64,000 nt of DNA, taken from the NCBI RefSeq assembly GCF_000024985.1, contig NC_013524.1, positions 124,001-188,000 of the forward strand, in the 5' to 3' direction. The notes under the pieces are model-generated. The model saw nothing but the letters and a program-made list of their open reading frames with translations. It was not told the DNA's origin and did not search any database. Below are positions 17,485 through 26,182 of the stretch, in pieces; the stretch's first letter is position 1, and the number at the start of each line of letters is the position of its first letter. This DNA comes from Sphaerobacter thermophilus DSM 20745 (GTDB lineage: Bacteria > Chloroflexota > Chloroflexia > Thermomicrobiales > Thermomicrobiaceae). Both the position numbers and the translations under genes were made by a program.

Positions 17485-18674
17485 GAGGTTGCCTCGGTGC
17501 TGGGATCGCCGTCGACTGCAGCGGCGAGCCGAGGAACCAGTTCCTCGACCAGGTACGGCAGGCTCAGCACGGTGCTGAAGCTCAACGCTCCGTAGATCGG
17601 GTCGTCGCTGCTCTCGAAGAAGATCGTGCGACCCTCGCGCGACACCCGGAGTTGCTGGTAGAGGGGATCTTGCTCAATAACGGACCGCTGCTCGGGCGAG
17701 TCCACCTGCATGATGAGGACATCGGTGTCGAGGAGGTGGACTTGCTCGTGGCTGATCTGTGCCGAGTCCAGATCCCCGATGACCTCCGCGAGGTCTTCCG
17801 GCACTTCGAAGCCGAGCGAGGTCAGGAAGCGCATCGGCGGTGTGTTTGGCCCGACCGCCCAGAACTGACCGTCATCACTGGGCGACGCCCACGCGATGGT
17901 CGCCCCGGCGAACGCGGGATGGGCCGACGCGGCCTCGGCGATGGCTGCCTCGACCTCGGCAATCCGCTCCTCTGCCACAGACTCACGCCCGAGCGCGCGG
18001 CCGATCAGCCGGGTCTGCTCCTGCCACGGCATGCCGAAGTCGGGGTAATCGCCCGACTGCGCCACCGTGGGGGCGATCTGCGACAGCGTCGCGTACTCCT
18101 CTGCCGTGATACCGGAGTGCGTCGCGATGATCACGTCGGGCCGGAGCGCTGCGATCGTCTCGAAGTCCAGCTCACCGTACGGCATCACCAGAACCTGGGG
18201 CTCGGCATCGCCGAGTTCGTCCAGCGCCCACGGCCAGACGGCGTACGGGTGGTTCCCGAACCATTCGCGCACGGCCACCGGCTTGACGCCGAGCGCGAGG
18301 ACCGGGTCCTGTTCGCTGAAGCCGATCGTGACCACCCGCTCCGGCTCTTCCGGGATCTCCGTGGTCCCGAACTTGTGCTCGACCGTGACCGGGAAGACGC
18401 CGGACGTACCCGTGGCCTCCGCGGTCGCCGTGGTTCCGGCGGTGGTCGGAGTCGCCGCGGCTTCTTGCGTGGTTCCCGGCGATGCCGTCGCTGCGCTCGT
18501 GGGCGAGGTGGTGCTCGCCGGTTCGTCCTCACCGCCGCAGGCCGCCAGAGCCGCTGCCAGCGGCAACACGGCGCCCGCACTCGCCAGCGCGCGCAGGAAT
18601 CGCCGCCGCGTCAGTACTTTGAGGTCTAGTCCCTGATGGTTCCCCGCCGTCGTCCCGGGTCGTACGGATCCCAT
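17481..18674 (-). CDS. Ferric-siderophore ABC transporter substrate-binding lipoprotein (first binding protein)
   Basis: ATG 18674 was chosen because GGGAGAGGG lies just upstream and the twin-arginine leader LTRRRFLRALASAG then sits near the N-terminus; the protein has 397 residues. The lipobox is LAAC, followed by a Thr/Ala-rich linker. The mature part begins FPVTVEHKFGTTEIPEEPERVV and includes LALGVKPVAV and LRPDVIIATHSGI, which are peripla_BP_2/FepB-like features. It heads the six-gene iron operon. The palindrome at 19001-19027 upstream is a candidate control site. Length is normal for the family once the leader and linker are counted. Confidence 0.9.
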   Translation of the reverse strand: MGSVRPGTTAGNHQGLDLKVLTRRRFLRALASAGAVLPLAAALAACGGEDEPASTTSPTSAATASPGTTQEAAATPTTAGTTATAEATGTSGVFPVTVEHKFGTTEIPEEPERVVTIGFSEQDPVLALGVKPVAVREWFGNHPYAVWPWALDELGDAEPQVLVMPYGELDFETIAALRPDVIIATHSGITAEEYATLSQIAPTVAQSGDYPDFGMPWQEQTRLIGRALGRESVAEERIAEVEAAIAEAASAHPAFAGATIAWASPSDDGQFWAVGPNTPPMRFLTSLGFEVPEDLAEVIGDLDSAQISHEQVHLLDTDVLIMQVDSPEQRSVIEQDPLYQQLRVSREGRTIFFESSDDPIYGALSFSTVLSLPYLVEELVPRLAAAVDGDPSTEATS

Positions 18675-19000
18675 CCCTCTCCCTGTCCCTATCACGTGCC
18701 GTGGCAGTCCCCGCATCGAAGGAGCGGTTCCCCGTCCGCTCCACGGATCGTCGCCCCGGCTTATCGCCACCCAGACGCCGGTCCAGTCCCGATCACCACC
18801 CGCGTCAGTGCGTCACCATGTCGCGCCCCGTGCCTGGATCCGAACATTCCGTCCACGACCAGTTACGGGTCACGATCGCACCTGCTATACTCACCACGAA
18901 GGACAGCGCGACGCTCGTCGTCTGTCTTTCTACCGGCGCCGGTCTAGTCGGGCTCGGTTCCCCACCGCGTCCCCAACTCGAGCGATTGCCGGAGCCGGGG

Positions 19001-19027
19001 CAATCCCGACTAAATTAGTCGGGATTG
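19001..19027. promoter_or_regulatory. 27-bp perfect palindrome, candidate operator of the iron operon
   Basis: CAATCCCGACTAA, a central A, then TTAGTCGGGATTG form a perfect inverted repeat. Related half-sites (CTAGTCGGG at 18944-18952 and GGTCTAGT at 18941 and 19026) lie nearby. The site is about 330 bp upstream of the first binding-protein gene. A dimeric iron-dependent repressor is a reasonable reader, but the sequence is not a classic Fur or DtxR/IdeR box. A small hairpin is the alternative. Confidence 0.5.
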
Positions 19028-19135
19028 GTCTAGTGATCCCCCTGTGCCCTGTCAAGAGGAACTTTGCCGTTGGCGTAGTTCTGCGACGGCTGCCGCTCAG
19101 CCTGCCGATGACGGCTCTGCCGGGCTGACAATGAA

Positions 19136-19328
19136 AGCCGGCTGCAGCCGGCTGGGAACCTTGAATTCACATCTGGCTGGTGCGGTGTCCACCGTCTGAT
19201 TCGTGCCCGGGGGTAAACCCCCGGCACGCGCCGGGATGGTGGGAACCTGATATCGGGGTGTGAGTCCTGTCCCACTTAGCCCGCTAGAGCGGGCTTCCGT
19301 TGTGAGCCCCGGGGCTTAATCCCGGGCA
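19136..19328. repeat. Composite palindromic (REP-like) repeat cluster
   Basis: Hairpins here are AGCCGGCTGCAGCCGGCT (19136-19153), CCGGGGGTAAACCCCCGG (19207-19224), AGCCCGCT-AG-AGCGGGCT (19278-19295) and a CCCCGGGGCTTAATCCCGGG-type hairpin (about 19306-19325). The spacer TCCGTTGTGAG links the last two, as at 29.4 kb. A CTGACAAT-containing spacer links to the first, as at 29.1 kb in the reverse orientation. Confidence 0.8.
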
Positions 19329-19378
19329 CGTTCCGCGACCCTAGGCGCTCCCAAGACGGAATCCTCATCCTGAGCGAA

Positions 19379-19426
19379 GCGAAGGATCTCGCGCGGGAGC
19401 GGTGATCTCACCCCGAGATCCTTCGC
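19379..19426. repeat. Inverted repeat with 13-bp arms
   Basis: GCGAAGGATCTCG (19379-19391) and CGAGATCCTTCGC (19414-19426) are exact reverse complements with a 22-nt loop. CTGAGCGAAGC directly precedes the left arm. This is a dispersed-repeat type unrelated to the neighbouring GC-rich REP hairpins. It may also act as a terminator for the ThDP enzyme gene. Confidence 0.6.
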
Positions 19427-19504
19427 CTCCACCAAACCCGGCTCGCCGCCGGGCCCGGTTCCGCTCACCATGACATAAACTGGCACATCCGCTCCAGACC
19501 CGCG

Positions 19505-21157
19505 CTATTCACACGGCCAGCTCCACGGCGCGGCCTTGAGCCCGCGGATCAGGAGCGGGAAGGGGCTCGGCATCTCGCCGACCGGTACCTCAATCAGGAC
19601 CGGGCGGTCGTGCTTGAGCGCCTCGCGCAGGGCGACGCGGAGCCCCTCGGGCCCCTCAGCACGCCGACCCTCGACGCCGAAGAGTTCGGCCAGCTTGACG
19701 AAGTCCGGGTTTCGCAGTTCCGTGGCGATGTATCGGCCGTGGAAGAACTGCTTCTGGAACGCGCGCACGTTGCCGTAGGCGTTGTCGTTGAAGACGATGG
19801 TGATCACGGGGATGTTATGCAGGGCCATCGTCGAGAGTTCCTGGACGTTGAACATGAAGCCGCCGTCACCGTTGATCGAGATCACCCGTCTGTCGGGGTT
19901 ACCGACCTGTGCGCCGAGAGCCGTGGCGAAGCCGTAGCCGAGCGTGCCCTGGTAGCCTGGAGCGATAAAGGTTCGCGGCTCGTAAACCGGGAAGCCGACC
20001 CAGTTCCAGTAGCCGACCTGGGTGCTCTCATTGACGACGATCGCGTCGTCCGGGATCTCCTCGCGGATCGCCAGTGCGTAGGAGGCCTGCGGCTGGAGCT
20101 CAAACAGCAGGTCGTCGATCCGCTCCTTGACTGCGGTCAGCTCGTCTTCCCGCGACGGGCGCTTACGGTTGTGGCGCGGGACGCGGTCGACGAGTTCCGC
20201 GAGCCCCGCGCGGGCGTCGGCTACGATGCCGAGTCGACGGCCGCGGCGGCCGTTCACGCTTGGCTCCGCGTCGAGGTGGATGACTGTTTGGTTGCCGTTC
20301 GGGCCCCACTCGGTGACTTGCGGCAGCGCGAAGCGTGTGCCGACGGCCAGGATCACGTCGGCGGCCGGCATGAGCTCACGCGCCGCGATCATGTTCTGCG
20401 CCAGGTAGTGGCGAGCCGAGATCGCACCTTTCCCGTTGACCGTCATCACGACCGGCGCCTGCAGCATCTCCGCCAGCTCTCGCAGCTCTTCCCAGGCTTC
20501 AGCGGCGTGGATGCCACCTCCAGCGAAGATGAGGGGGCTCTTGGCCCGGCCGAGCTTCTTGGCTGCGGCCTCTAACAGATCGGGGTCGCCGGGCGGTTGC
20601 GAAGAGCGCCGGACCGCGTCGGGCACGGCGACGTCCTCCGTCGCCGCCAGCACGTCCGGCGGCAATTCGATCAGGACCGGGCGCGGTCGCCCGCTCGCCA
20701 TCTGCTCGAAGGCCGTCGCCACCAACCCCGGCACCTCCCCCGGTGCCAGCGCCCGCGCCGCCCACTTGGTGAACGACCCCGCCAGCTCCAGCTGCCGCGG
20801 CACCTCATGCAGCACTCCCCGCCCCCGGTCGATCAGGTCACTGGCGATCTGCCCCGCCAGGCACAGCACCGGGCTGGAGCAGGCATAGGCCGTGGCCAGC
20901 CCGCTGGCCGCATTGAGCAGCCCCGGTCCCGGCACCACCAGGCACACCCCCGGCCGCCCGGTGGTGCGCGCATAGCCGTCGGCCATGTAGGAGGTGGCCT
21001 GCTCGTGGCGGGTGTGGATGACCCGGATGCGGTCCTGGACCGCATACAGGGCGTCGAAGGCCCAGTCGAGCTGCACGCCCGGCAGGCCGAAGACGACCGC
21101 CACCTCGTGCGCCACCAACGCGGCTGCCAGCGCCTCCCCACCCGTCATCTGTGCCAT
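19505..21157 (-). CDS. Thiamine-diphosphate enzyme, acetolactate synthase large-subunit-like
   Basis: This 550-residue protein starts at ATG 21157 behind AGAGGGGG. It has the three-domain fold of the acetolactate synthase/benzoylformate decarboxylase family. The N-terminal pyrimidine domain carries the essential Glu52 in HTRHEQATSYM. A central domain follows, with LIFAGGGIHAAEAWEELREL. The C-terminal domain holds the ThDP/Mg motif: GDG in INGDGGFMF, then FNDNAYG about 28 residues later. No regulatory subunit gene is adjacent, so a catabolic role or another 2-oxoacid or acyl-CoA decarboxylation is as likely as branched-chain amino acid synthesis. The substrate cannot be set by eye. Confidence 0.85.
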   Translation of the reverse strand: MAQMTGGEALAAALVAHEVAVVFGLPGVQLDWAFDALYAVQDRIRVIHTRHEQATSYMADGYARTTGRPGVCLVVPGPGLLNAASGLATAYACSSPVLCLAGQIASDLIDRGRGVLHEVPRQLELAGSFTKWAARALAPGEVPGLVATAFEQMASGRPRPVLIELPPDVLAATEDVAVPDAVRRSSQPPGDPDLLEAAAKKLGRAKSPLIFAGGGIHAAEAWEELRELAEMLQAPVVMTVNGKGAISARHYLAQNMIAARELMPAADVILAVGTRFALPQVTEWGPNGNQTVIHLDAEPSVNGRRGRRLGIVADARAGLAELVDRVPRHNRKRPSREDELTAVKERIDDLLFELQPQASYALAIREEIPDDAIVVNESTQVGYWNWVGFPVYEPRTFIAPGYQGTLGYGFATALGAQVGNPDRRVISINGDGGFMFNVQELSTMALHNIPVITIVFNDNAYGNVRAFQKQFFHGRYIATELRNPDFVKLAELFGVEGRRAEGPEGLRVALREALKHDRPVLIEVPVGEMPSPFPLLIRGLKAAPWSWPCE

Positions 21158-21668
21158 CACTGCACCCCCTCTCGCCGTCGAGATGTACTGGTGGGTCACC
21201 TGAGTCGGTGCGTACACCCCATCGTGTCGCACCCGCTGTCCCAGGCTGGTCGTTGATGCGATTGTATGACGGTTCTCCGCGAATGTATAGGATGCGCAAG
21301 TCGTGGGCCGGTGCGCCGCGCATCACATCAGTATCCCGCTTGTGGAATGGCGCGAATGAGTGCGCGCGGGTTGCCCCATGAGTGAAGAATCCGCCCCCGA
21401 GAGGCAGTGAACGGCTTGTGGCTTGTGTCGCTCGGCGGGTGCGTTCGGGCCGGCTCCAGAGCGGTGTGTCGCTGCTGGCAGCGGCCGGGATGGGTACCGA
21501 ATCACCCCGTTTCCCACGTCGCGCCCGGCATGATGGTGCGAATCATGCGCCGAAAACGTTGGTGGCAGAAGGTCATGTGCGGGGATGGGGTGCTGGTGGT
21601 GCGGCCTGCATCGTGCGGCGTTCCGGCCCGGCTGCTGGCAGCACCCATGCCTCGGAGAAGGAGTTGTG
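21158..21668. other. Divergent intergenic region
   Basis: These 511 bp separate the ThDP enzyme gene (minus) from an unknown gene (plus). A TACAAT-like -10 on the minus strand near 21260 is plausible, but its -35 box is poor. The plus-strand gene has GGAGAAGGAG just before its start. No gene, repeat or RNA structure was recognised here. Confidence 0.4.
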
Positions 21669-22688
21669 ATGGGTTCGACGCAGGAGACTCAGGGCGCGCG
21701 CGACCTGCCTCACACCCTGACCGGGTCACGGCTCGAGGGTGACGGCAATGGGCGCCGTGAGGAGCCCGTGCCGTCGCAAGGGGGCCCGCCTGTCCGATGG
21801 TATCCCGAGGAGACGCCGGATAGCGACATCCCCGGAGACCCGCCGGATCACGCAGCCGTGACTCGGTCAGACCTCGGCGCGTGGTTGCGCCGCCTGGCGG
21901 AGCGCAGCGATGAGGTCGTCCTGGCACTGGGGCGAGCCGGCATCCGTGCCTGGAACGCGGCGCGGGGCGCCGCGACGACCTTCGGCGACGATCTATCGTC
22001 CTGGAGCGCGTCGGTCACCCCTCGGATGCCGCGACTTCCAACGCTGCCCAGCCTTGCGCGCGGCTCCCGCTCGCGACCACGTGAGGAGCAGCCGGCGAAG
22101 GAGGAGGGCAGGAAGAGGTCCAACGCCCCAGCGGCGCCGGCGCGGCTCCCACCACCCGAGCTTCGGCTGCGCGAGATCGCCGTGGATGCCTTCCGGGCGC
22201 GCCAGCTCCGCGAAGACCTGCACCGGAACGAGGAACAGCGCCGGGAGCGCATGCGCGCTGCGGTCGCGCTGCGGCAGCTACTCGCGCGGCGGCTCGGGGT
22301 GCAGGTGGAGCCGGTTTCCGGCCAGATCGAAGTCGACGGGGTCCGCTTCGCCGCGCTGAGGGATTCGGAGTCGGGCGCGTTCGATCTCGTTGTACTGGGT
22401 TCGTGCCCCGGGTGCGGTGCGCCGGTTGCCAGCAGCGGGATCCACGACCTCGCCGATCTCGGTCAGGCCCTTGAGGAGATGCAGCTCCAGCGGAACCACT
22501 GCGACGAGTGCCGCTCCCACCTCCCCGATGAGACGCCGCCTGTCCCGCTCCCGCCTCCGGCGGCGGGGCCGGGCAGTGAATTGCCATCCGCCGCCGGTGA
22601 TGGGGGAACCGGGGAGTCGAGGCGTTCCACTACGCAGCGCTCGGAGCGGGCCGACCCCGGTCCGTCGAGCGCACTCCCGCCGGGCTAG
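21669..22688 (+). CDS. Unknown protein with CxxC...CxxC pair
   Basis: I do not recognise this 339-residue protein. The start ATG 21669 follows AAGGAGTTGTG. The N-terminal 180 residues are charged and proline-rich, probably disordered. Residues 180-260 form an amphipathic, Arg/Glu-rich helix (LRLREIAVDAFRARQLRED, then RRERMRAAVALRQLLARRLG). A small beta-rich unit with a likely zinc ribbon follows (CPGC, about 39 residues, CDEC). The tail is proline/serine-rich. It converges on the yhaN-like gene, and the two stop codons share the tetramer CTAG. Function is unknown; DNA or nucleoprotein binding is possible from the Cys pairs and charge. Confidence 0.65.
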   Translation: MGSTQETQGARDLPHTLTGSRLEGDGNGRREEPVPSQGGPPVRWYPEETPDSDIPGDPPDHAAVTRSDLGAWLRRLAERSDEVVLALGRAGIRAWNAARGAATTFGDDLSSWSASVTPRMPRLPTLPSLARGSRSRPREEQPAKEEGRKRSNAPAAPARLPPPELRLREIAVDAFRARQLREDLHRNEEQRRERMRAAVALRQLLARRLGVQVEPVSGQIEVDGVRFAALRDSESGAFDLVVLGSCPGCGAPVASSGIHDLADLGQALEEMQLQRNHCDECRSHLPDETPPVPLPPPAAGPGSELPSAAGDGGTGESRRSTTQRSERADPGPSSALPPG

Positions 22689-25600
22689 TCCGCTCCAACG
22701 AGTACGTGGCCCAGGAGGTCGTCGATGTCTGCCGGAGTGAGGTTACCGGCCTGGAGGTCGGGCCCCCCGGCGGCCAGGGCCTCCGTGCGAATCTGTTCGG
22801 GCGATAGGCGCTCCCGCTCGTCGAGGTAACCCTGCTCAACAAGGTGCGTGTGCAGCTCATCGAGTTTGCGCTGCTGGAAGCCCGGGATGACCCGGTCACG
22901 TAGCGCGGTGACGAGCGCCTTGGCGTCTCCGCCCTTTTCCCGGGCGAGATCGGTGACACGATCGATGAACGTCGCGCTGATCGCGCCGGAGTCGAGCAGG
23001 ACCGCGCGGTCGACCGGCTTGCCGCGACCGATACGGACGGCGTCGAGCACGGCGGCGAGGACGCGGGCGCGCGCCGCCGCGCGCTGATAGACCACGGGGT
23101 TGTCCAGGAGGCTGTCGAGCACACCCCGAGCGGCGAGGTTCTCGGCCTGGCCCCAGGTGGCGATACCGTGTTCGAGGAGCCGGTGGAGGGTATCGAGGTC
23201 CGTCACCAGATACCAGAGGTGGACGCCGCCGATATGGGAGGTGAGTGGGTCGATCCCGGGCACGCGCAGGGCACGGCCGTACTCCTCGCGCGTCATATCC
23301 CCTGGAGCTGGCACCGGGGTACGCAGCGGAACCGGATCGGCCAGCGGCAGGCGCTCGTAGTCGGCCAGACCGCGGATCTCGGTCAGGTCGTGGACGGCGT
23401 GCGGCAGGTCGGGGTGCTCGCGCAGGATCGCCCGCCACTTGCTGACCTCGTCGTGCTGGGCGGTGAAGTAGAAGACCTGGCGGCCCGCGCGGCAGATCTC
23501 AATCGTGGCGTCGATGATGGCCCGGGCACGTTGCTCGTCGCTGTTGCCCAGCGTCTCGTCGAGCAGGAGGGGCAGGCGCGGGCCGTGCTCGGCCTCCTCG
23601 ATAAAGGCGAGGCGCACAGCCATCAGGAGTTGCAGCCGGGTTGCGCTGGAGAGCTCCTCCAGGCTCTGCCCGATGCCGGTGCCGGTGTCGGTCGCGCGGA
23701 ACGCGGGCGGGGACTCGTCCTGGAACTCCAGGTGGTAGCGGCCGCGGGTGATGCCGGCGAAAATCTCACGGGCGCGGTGGAAGACGCGAGGCCGGGTGCC
23801 GTCGCGGGTGCGCTCCTGCACGAACTCGCCCAGTACCGCGCCGGCGGCCAGGGCGTAGTCCCGCTCACGCGCCGCGCGCAGGGCGGCCATCGCGTCGTCC
23901 TGCTCGGCCAGGGCGCGTTCCAGGTCCTGCTGCCGCCGCGCCTCGCTGATGCGCCGCTCGATGCCACCGATCTCCCGTGTGATGGACTCCAGTTCGGCAG
24001 CAAGTAGCTGCTGCTCGTGCAGCTCCTGCCTCAGCGCCTCCGCGGTGGCGTCGAGGAGGTCGGGGTGCTCTGCGAGAGCAGACGCGCTCACGCTCACTAC
24101 CGCCTCAGCGTCGGTGACGGCGCGGACGGCGTTCCGGTAGTCGTCCAGGACGCGCAGCCACTCGTACAGGGCGCGAGGATCGTCTTCCGAGAGGCCCAGT
24201 GGTTCGAGCAGTGCCCTGCGCTCGTCCTCCAGCCGGGCGATCTCGTGTGAAGCGTCCTCCAACGCCTGACGGGCACGTGCCGCCTGATCGGTCGCTTGGC
24301 GCAGGCGCTCTACCCGCGCGGCGAGATCTTCCAGGTACCCGGCCGCGGACGGGAGGTCGACCGCTTCGGAGTAACCGAATCGCTCGAATTCGCCGTTCAG
24401 GCGTGCCAGCGCGTCCCGGAACCGAGTGCGCGCCAGATCCCGCGCGCTCTCCTGGGTGACGACCTCGTCATTGGCTCGCTGCCAGGCAGCAACGTTGCTG
24501 GCCAGGAGCGCCAACCGGGCCACGTCCCCGTCCACGATGAGGCCGTACCGCTGGCGGATTCCCTCCCGCCGTGCTTCGGCCTGGAGTCGTGCGGCTGCAA
24601 GCTCCGCGACGCGCGGAGCTAGACCAGCCCAGCGCTGTGCGCGCTCGTGCTCCAGCGCCGCGGCCTGGAGCCGCGCAATCAACTGGTCGAAGAGCTTCTC
24701 GACTTCCTCGGTCTCCCAGGCTGCCGGGCGGCCGAGCTCCAGCCGCAGGAACTCCCGCTGGATGTTCTCCCTGACGGCCGCCGCATCGGAGTCGACCGGG
24801 CGGCGTCGAATGACGATGAGCAGACCGATGCCGACAACGGCCAGCACCCACAGTGCCGGGTGTACCAGAAGCCCAAGCAGCGCTCCCTCGGCCGTGACGA
24901 GGAGTGCCGCCGCGACCCCGGCGCGGATCGCCCCCGTCTGTTCCCCTTCGTCGTGCGGAGCAGGTGTCCTGAGCCACTGGCTCAGCAGCCCGATCCCCTG
25001 TTGGAGCCGCCGCAGGTCCTCGACGGCTTTGCCGGACCCGACCCAGGCCTGGAGCTGACGTTCGGCGTCCTCCGCGGCCATCACCCGCGCCAGTTCGTTG
25101 GTCGCCTGCACGAAGGCGTCAAGCCCGTCCCGGTCGAGCGCTGCGATCTGCTCGTCGGTCAACCCCGGGTCGATCCGGCGCCGTGCTTCCGTCCGCTGGG
25201 TGAGTGCTTCCTGGTACGCGGCTTCGGCCCGGCGGATCTCGCTCGCGAGGTCCTGCAGTTCCGCGTAGAGCCCGCGGAGACGCTCAATGAAGCCGGGGGG
25301 CAGCTCGTGGCCCATCAGACCGGTCTCTCTCGCGTCTGCCTCGGCGCGTTGCAGTGCCTGCTCCGCCTCAGTGCGGCGCTGGCGAGCGCTCGTGAGGTTC
25401 GCTTCGATCCGCTCCAGTCGCTGGTCTTCGTCCCCGTGCAGGCGGGCCAGCACCTCCGGGAACGTGGCGAGCCGCTCGCGCGCCTCATCCAACGTCCGGC
25501 GCGCCGCGGCGTACGCCAGCGCCTGTTCGAGCAGCGCCGCGCGGTCTCGTGCTTCCATCGCGCGCTGCGCCCGCTCACGCAGCTCATCGAGCCGCGCCTC

Positions 25601-26182
25601 CTCGCGCCGCAGGTGCTCGTAGCCCTCGCGCGTGACCCGCACGGCCTGCTGCGCGGCCCGCACGCGCTCGACGACCTCCGGGGGGCGCCCACCGCGGGGC
25701 GGGGATGCGCGATAGCCGAGCGTCGCGATCGCCCGGGGCACGTCGTAGCCCCCGGCCGACTCCCGGACGATCACCTCGGCCAGTGGTCCACCGGCATCCT
25801 CCTCGCGGAGCAGGTCATGGAGCGAGAGGAGATAGCGGTCCCGGTGGTCATCGGGTACGGCGACACGAAGCGGGTCGGCGTTGACCCCATTACGCTGGTA
25901 GGTCGCATGGCCGGCGTCGTAGTCAATGCGCCACTGCTCGTTCCCGAGGTGCAGCACCCCGCTGAACGCCGCGCGCGACCAGCCGTCCGGCAGTACGTCC
26001 GGCCAGAGGAGCCCGTGGATGACCCGCGCGGTCGTGGTCTTCCCTGAGGCGTTCGGGCCGTAGACGAGGTTCAGCCCGGGACTGAGCCCCGTGATGCGGA
26101 AGCCGCTCGGCATCCCCGGTGTGCGCCGGACTTCGATCTCGGCGACGCGCAGGGCGTCGCGGCCGTCACCCCCGCGCATCAC
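22685..26182 (-). CDS. YhaN-like SMC/Rad50-type ATPase with C-terminal extension
   Basis: This 1,165-residue protein starts with an ABC/SMC head: LNLVYGPNASGKTTTARVIHGL (Walker A, about residues 38-49). Long coiled-coil arms follow. A hydrophobic stretch between the arms (VAALLVTAEGALLGLLV, then ALWVLAVVGIGLLIVI, about 420-460) occupies the place where Rad50 has its zinc hook. It probably anchors the protein in the membrane. The second half-head has the signature LEELSSATRLQLLMAVRLAF and Walker B PLLLDETLGN, with ARAII after it. About 250 residues then follow that are not part of the ATPase. It overlaps yhaO by 4 nt (ATGA). By analogy with Rad50/Mre11 and SbcCD it should act on DNA ends. Confidence 0.85.
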   Translation of the reverse strand: MMRGGDGRDALRVAEIEVRRTPGMPSGFRITGLSPGLNLVYGPNASGKTTTARVIHGLLWPDVLPDGWSRAAFSGVLHLGNEQWRIDYDAGHATYQRNGVNADPLRVAVPDDHRDRYLLSLHDLLREEDAGGPLAEVIVRESAGGYDVPRAIATLGYRASPPRGGRPPEVVERVRAAQQAVRVTREGYEHLRREEARLDELRERAQRAMEARDRAALLEQALAYAAARRTLDEARERLATFPEVLARLHGDEDQRLERIEANLTSARQRRTEAEQALQRAEADARETGLMGHELPPGFIERLRGLYAELQDLASEIRRAEAAYQEALTQRTEARRRIDPGLTDEQIAALDRDGLDAFVQATNELARVMAAEDAERQLQAWVGSGKAVEDLRRLQQGIGLLSQWLRTPAPHDEGEQTGAIRAGVAAALLVTAEGALLGLLVHPALWVLAVVGIGLLIVIRRRPVDSDAAAVRENIQREFLRLELGRPAAWETEEVEKLFDQLIARLQAAALEHERAQRWAGLAPRVAELAAARLQAEARREGIRQRYGLIVDGDVARLALLASNVAAWQRANDEVVTQESARDLARTRFRDALARLNGEFERFGYSEAVDLPSAAGYLEDLAARVERLRQATDQAARARQALEDASHEIARLEDERRALLEPLGLSEDDPRALYEWLRVLDDYRNAVRAVTDAEAVVSVSASALAEHPDLLDATAEALRQELHEQQLLAAELESITREIGGIERRISEARRQQDLERALAEQDDAMAALRAARERDYALAAGAVLGEFVQERTRDGTRPRVFHRAREIFAGITRGRYHLEFQDESPPAFRATDTGTGIGQSLEELSSATRLQLLMAVRLAFIEEAEHGPRLPLLLDETLGNSDEQRARAIIDATIEICRAGRQVFYFTAQHDEVSKWRAILREHPDLPHAVHDLTEIRGLADYERLPLADPVPLRTPVPAPGDMTREEYGRALRVPGIDPLTSHIGGVHLWYLVTDLDTLHRLLEHGIATWGQAENLAARGVLDSLLDNPVVYQRAAARARVLAAVLDAVRIGRGKPVDRAVLLDSGAISATFIDRVTDLAREKGGDAKALVTALRDRVIPGFQQRKLDELHTHLVEQGYLDERERLSPEQIRTEALAAGGPDLQAGNLTPADIDDLLGHVLVGAD

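Larger units (their letters stand above)
18675..19504. other. Long intergenic region: iron-operon control region plus repeat cluster
   Basis: These 830 bp contain no supported gene. The part next to the iron operon should hold its promoter; the clearest element is the palindrome at 19001-19027. From 19136 to 19328 there are REP-like hairpins, and at 19379-19426 a different inverted repeat. Weak -10-like sequences (TATAGC on minus, TATACT on plus) occur around 18892-18900, without good -35 boxes. Confidence 0.55.

Noticed and set aside
18880-18910. Plus-strand extended -10 (TGCTATACT) as a promoter for an RNA gene
   Set aside because: The -35 region is poor and no gene or stable RNA is recognisable downstream; the palindrome at 19001 could also explain the structure.
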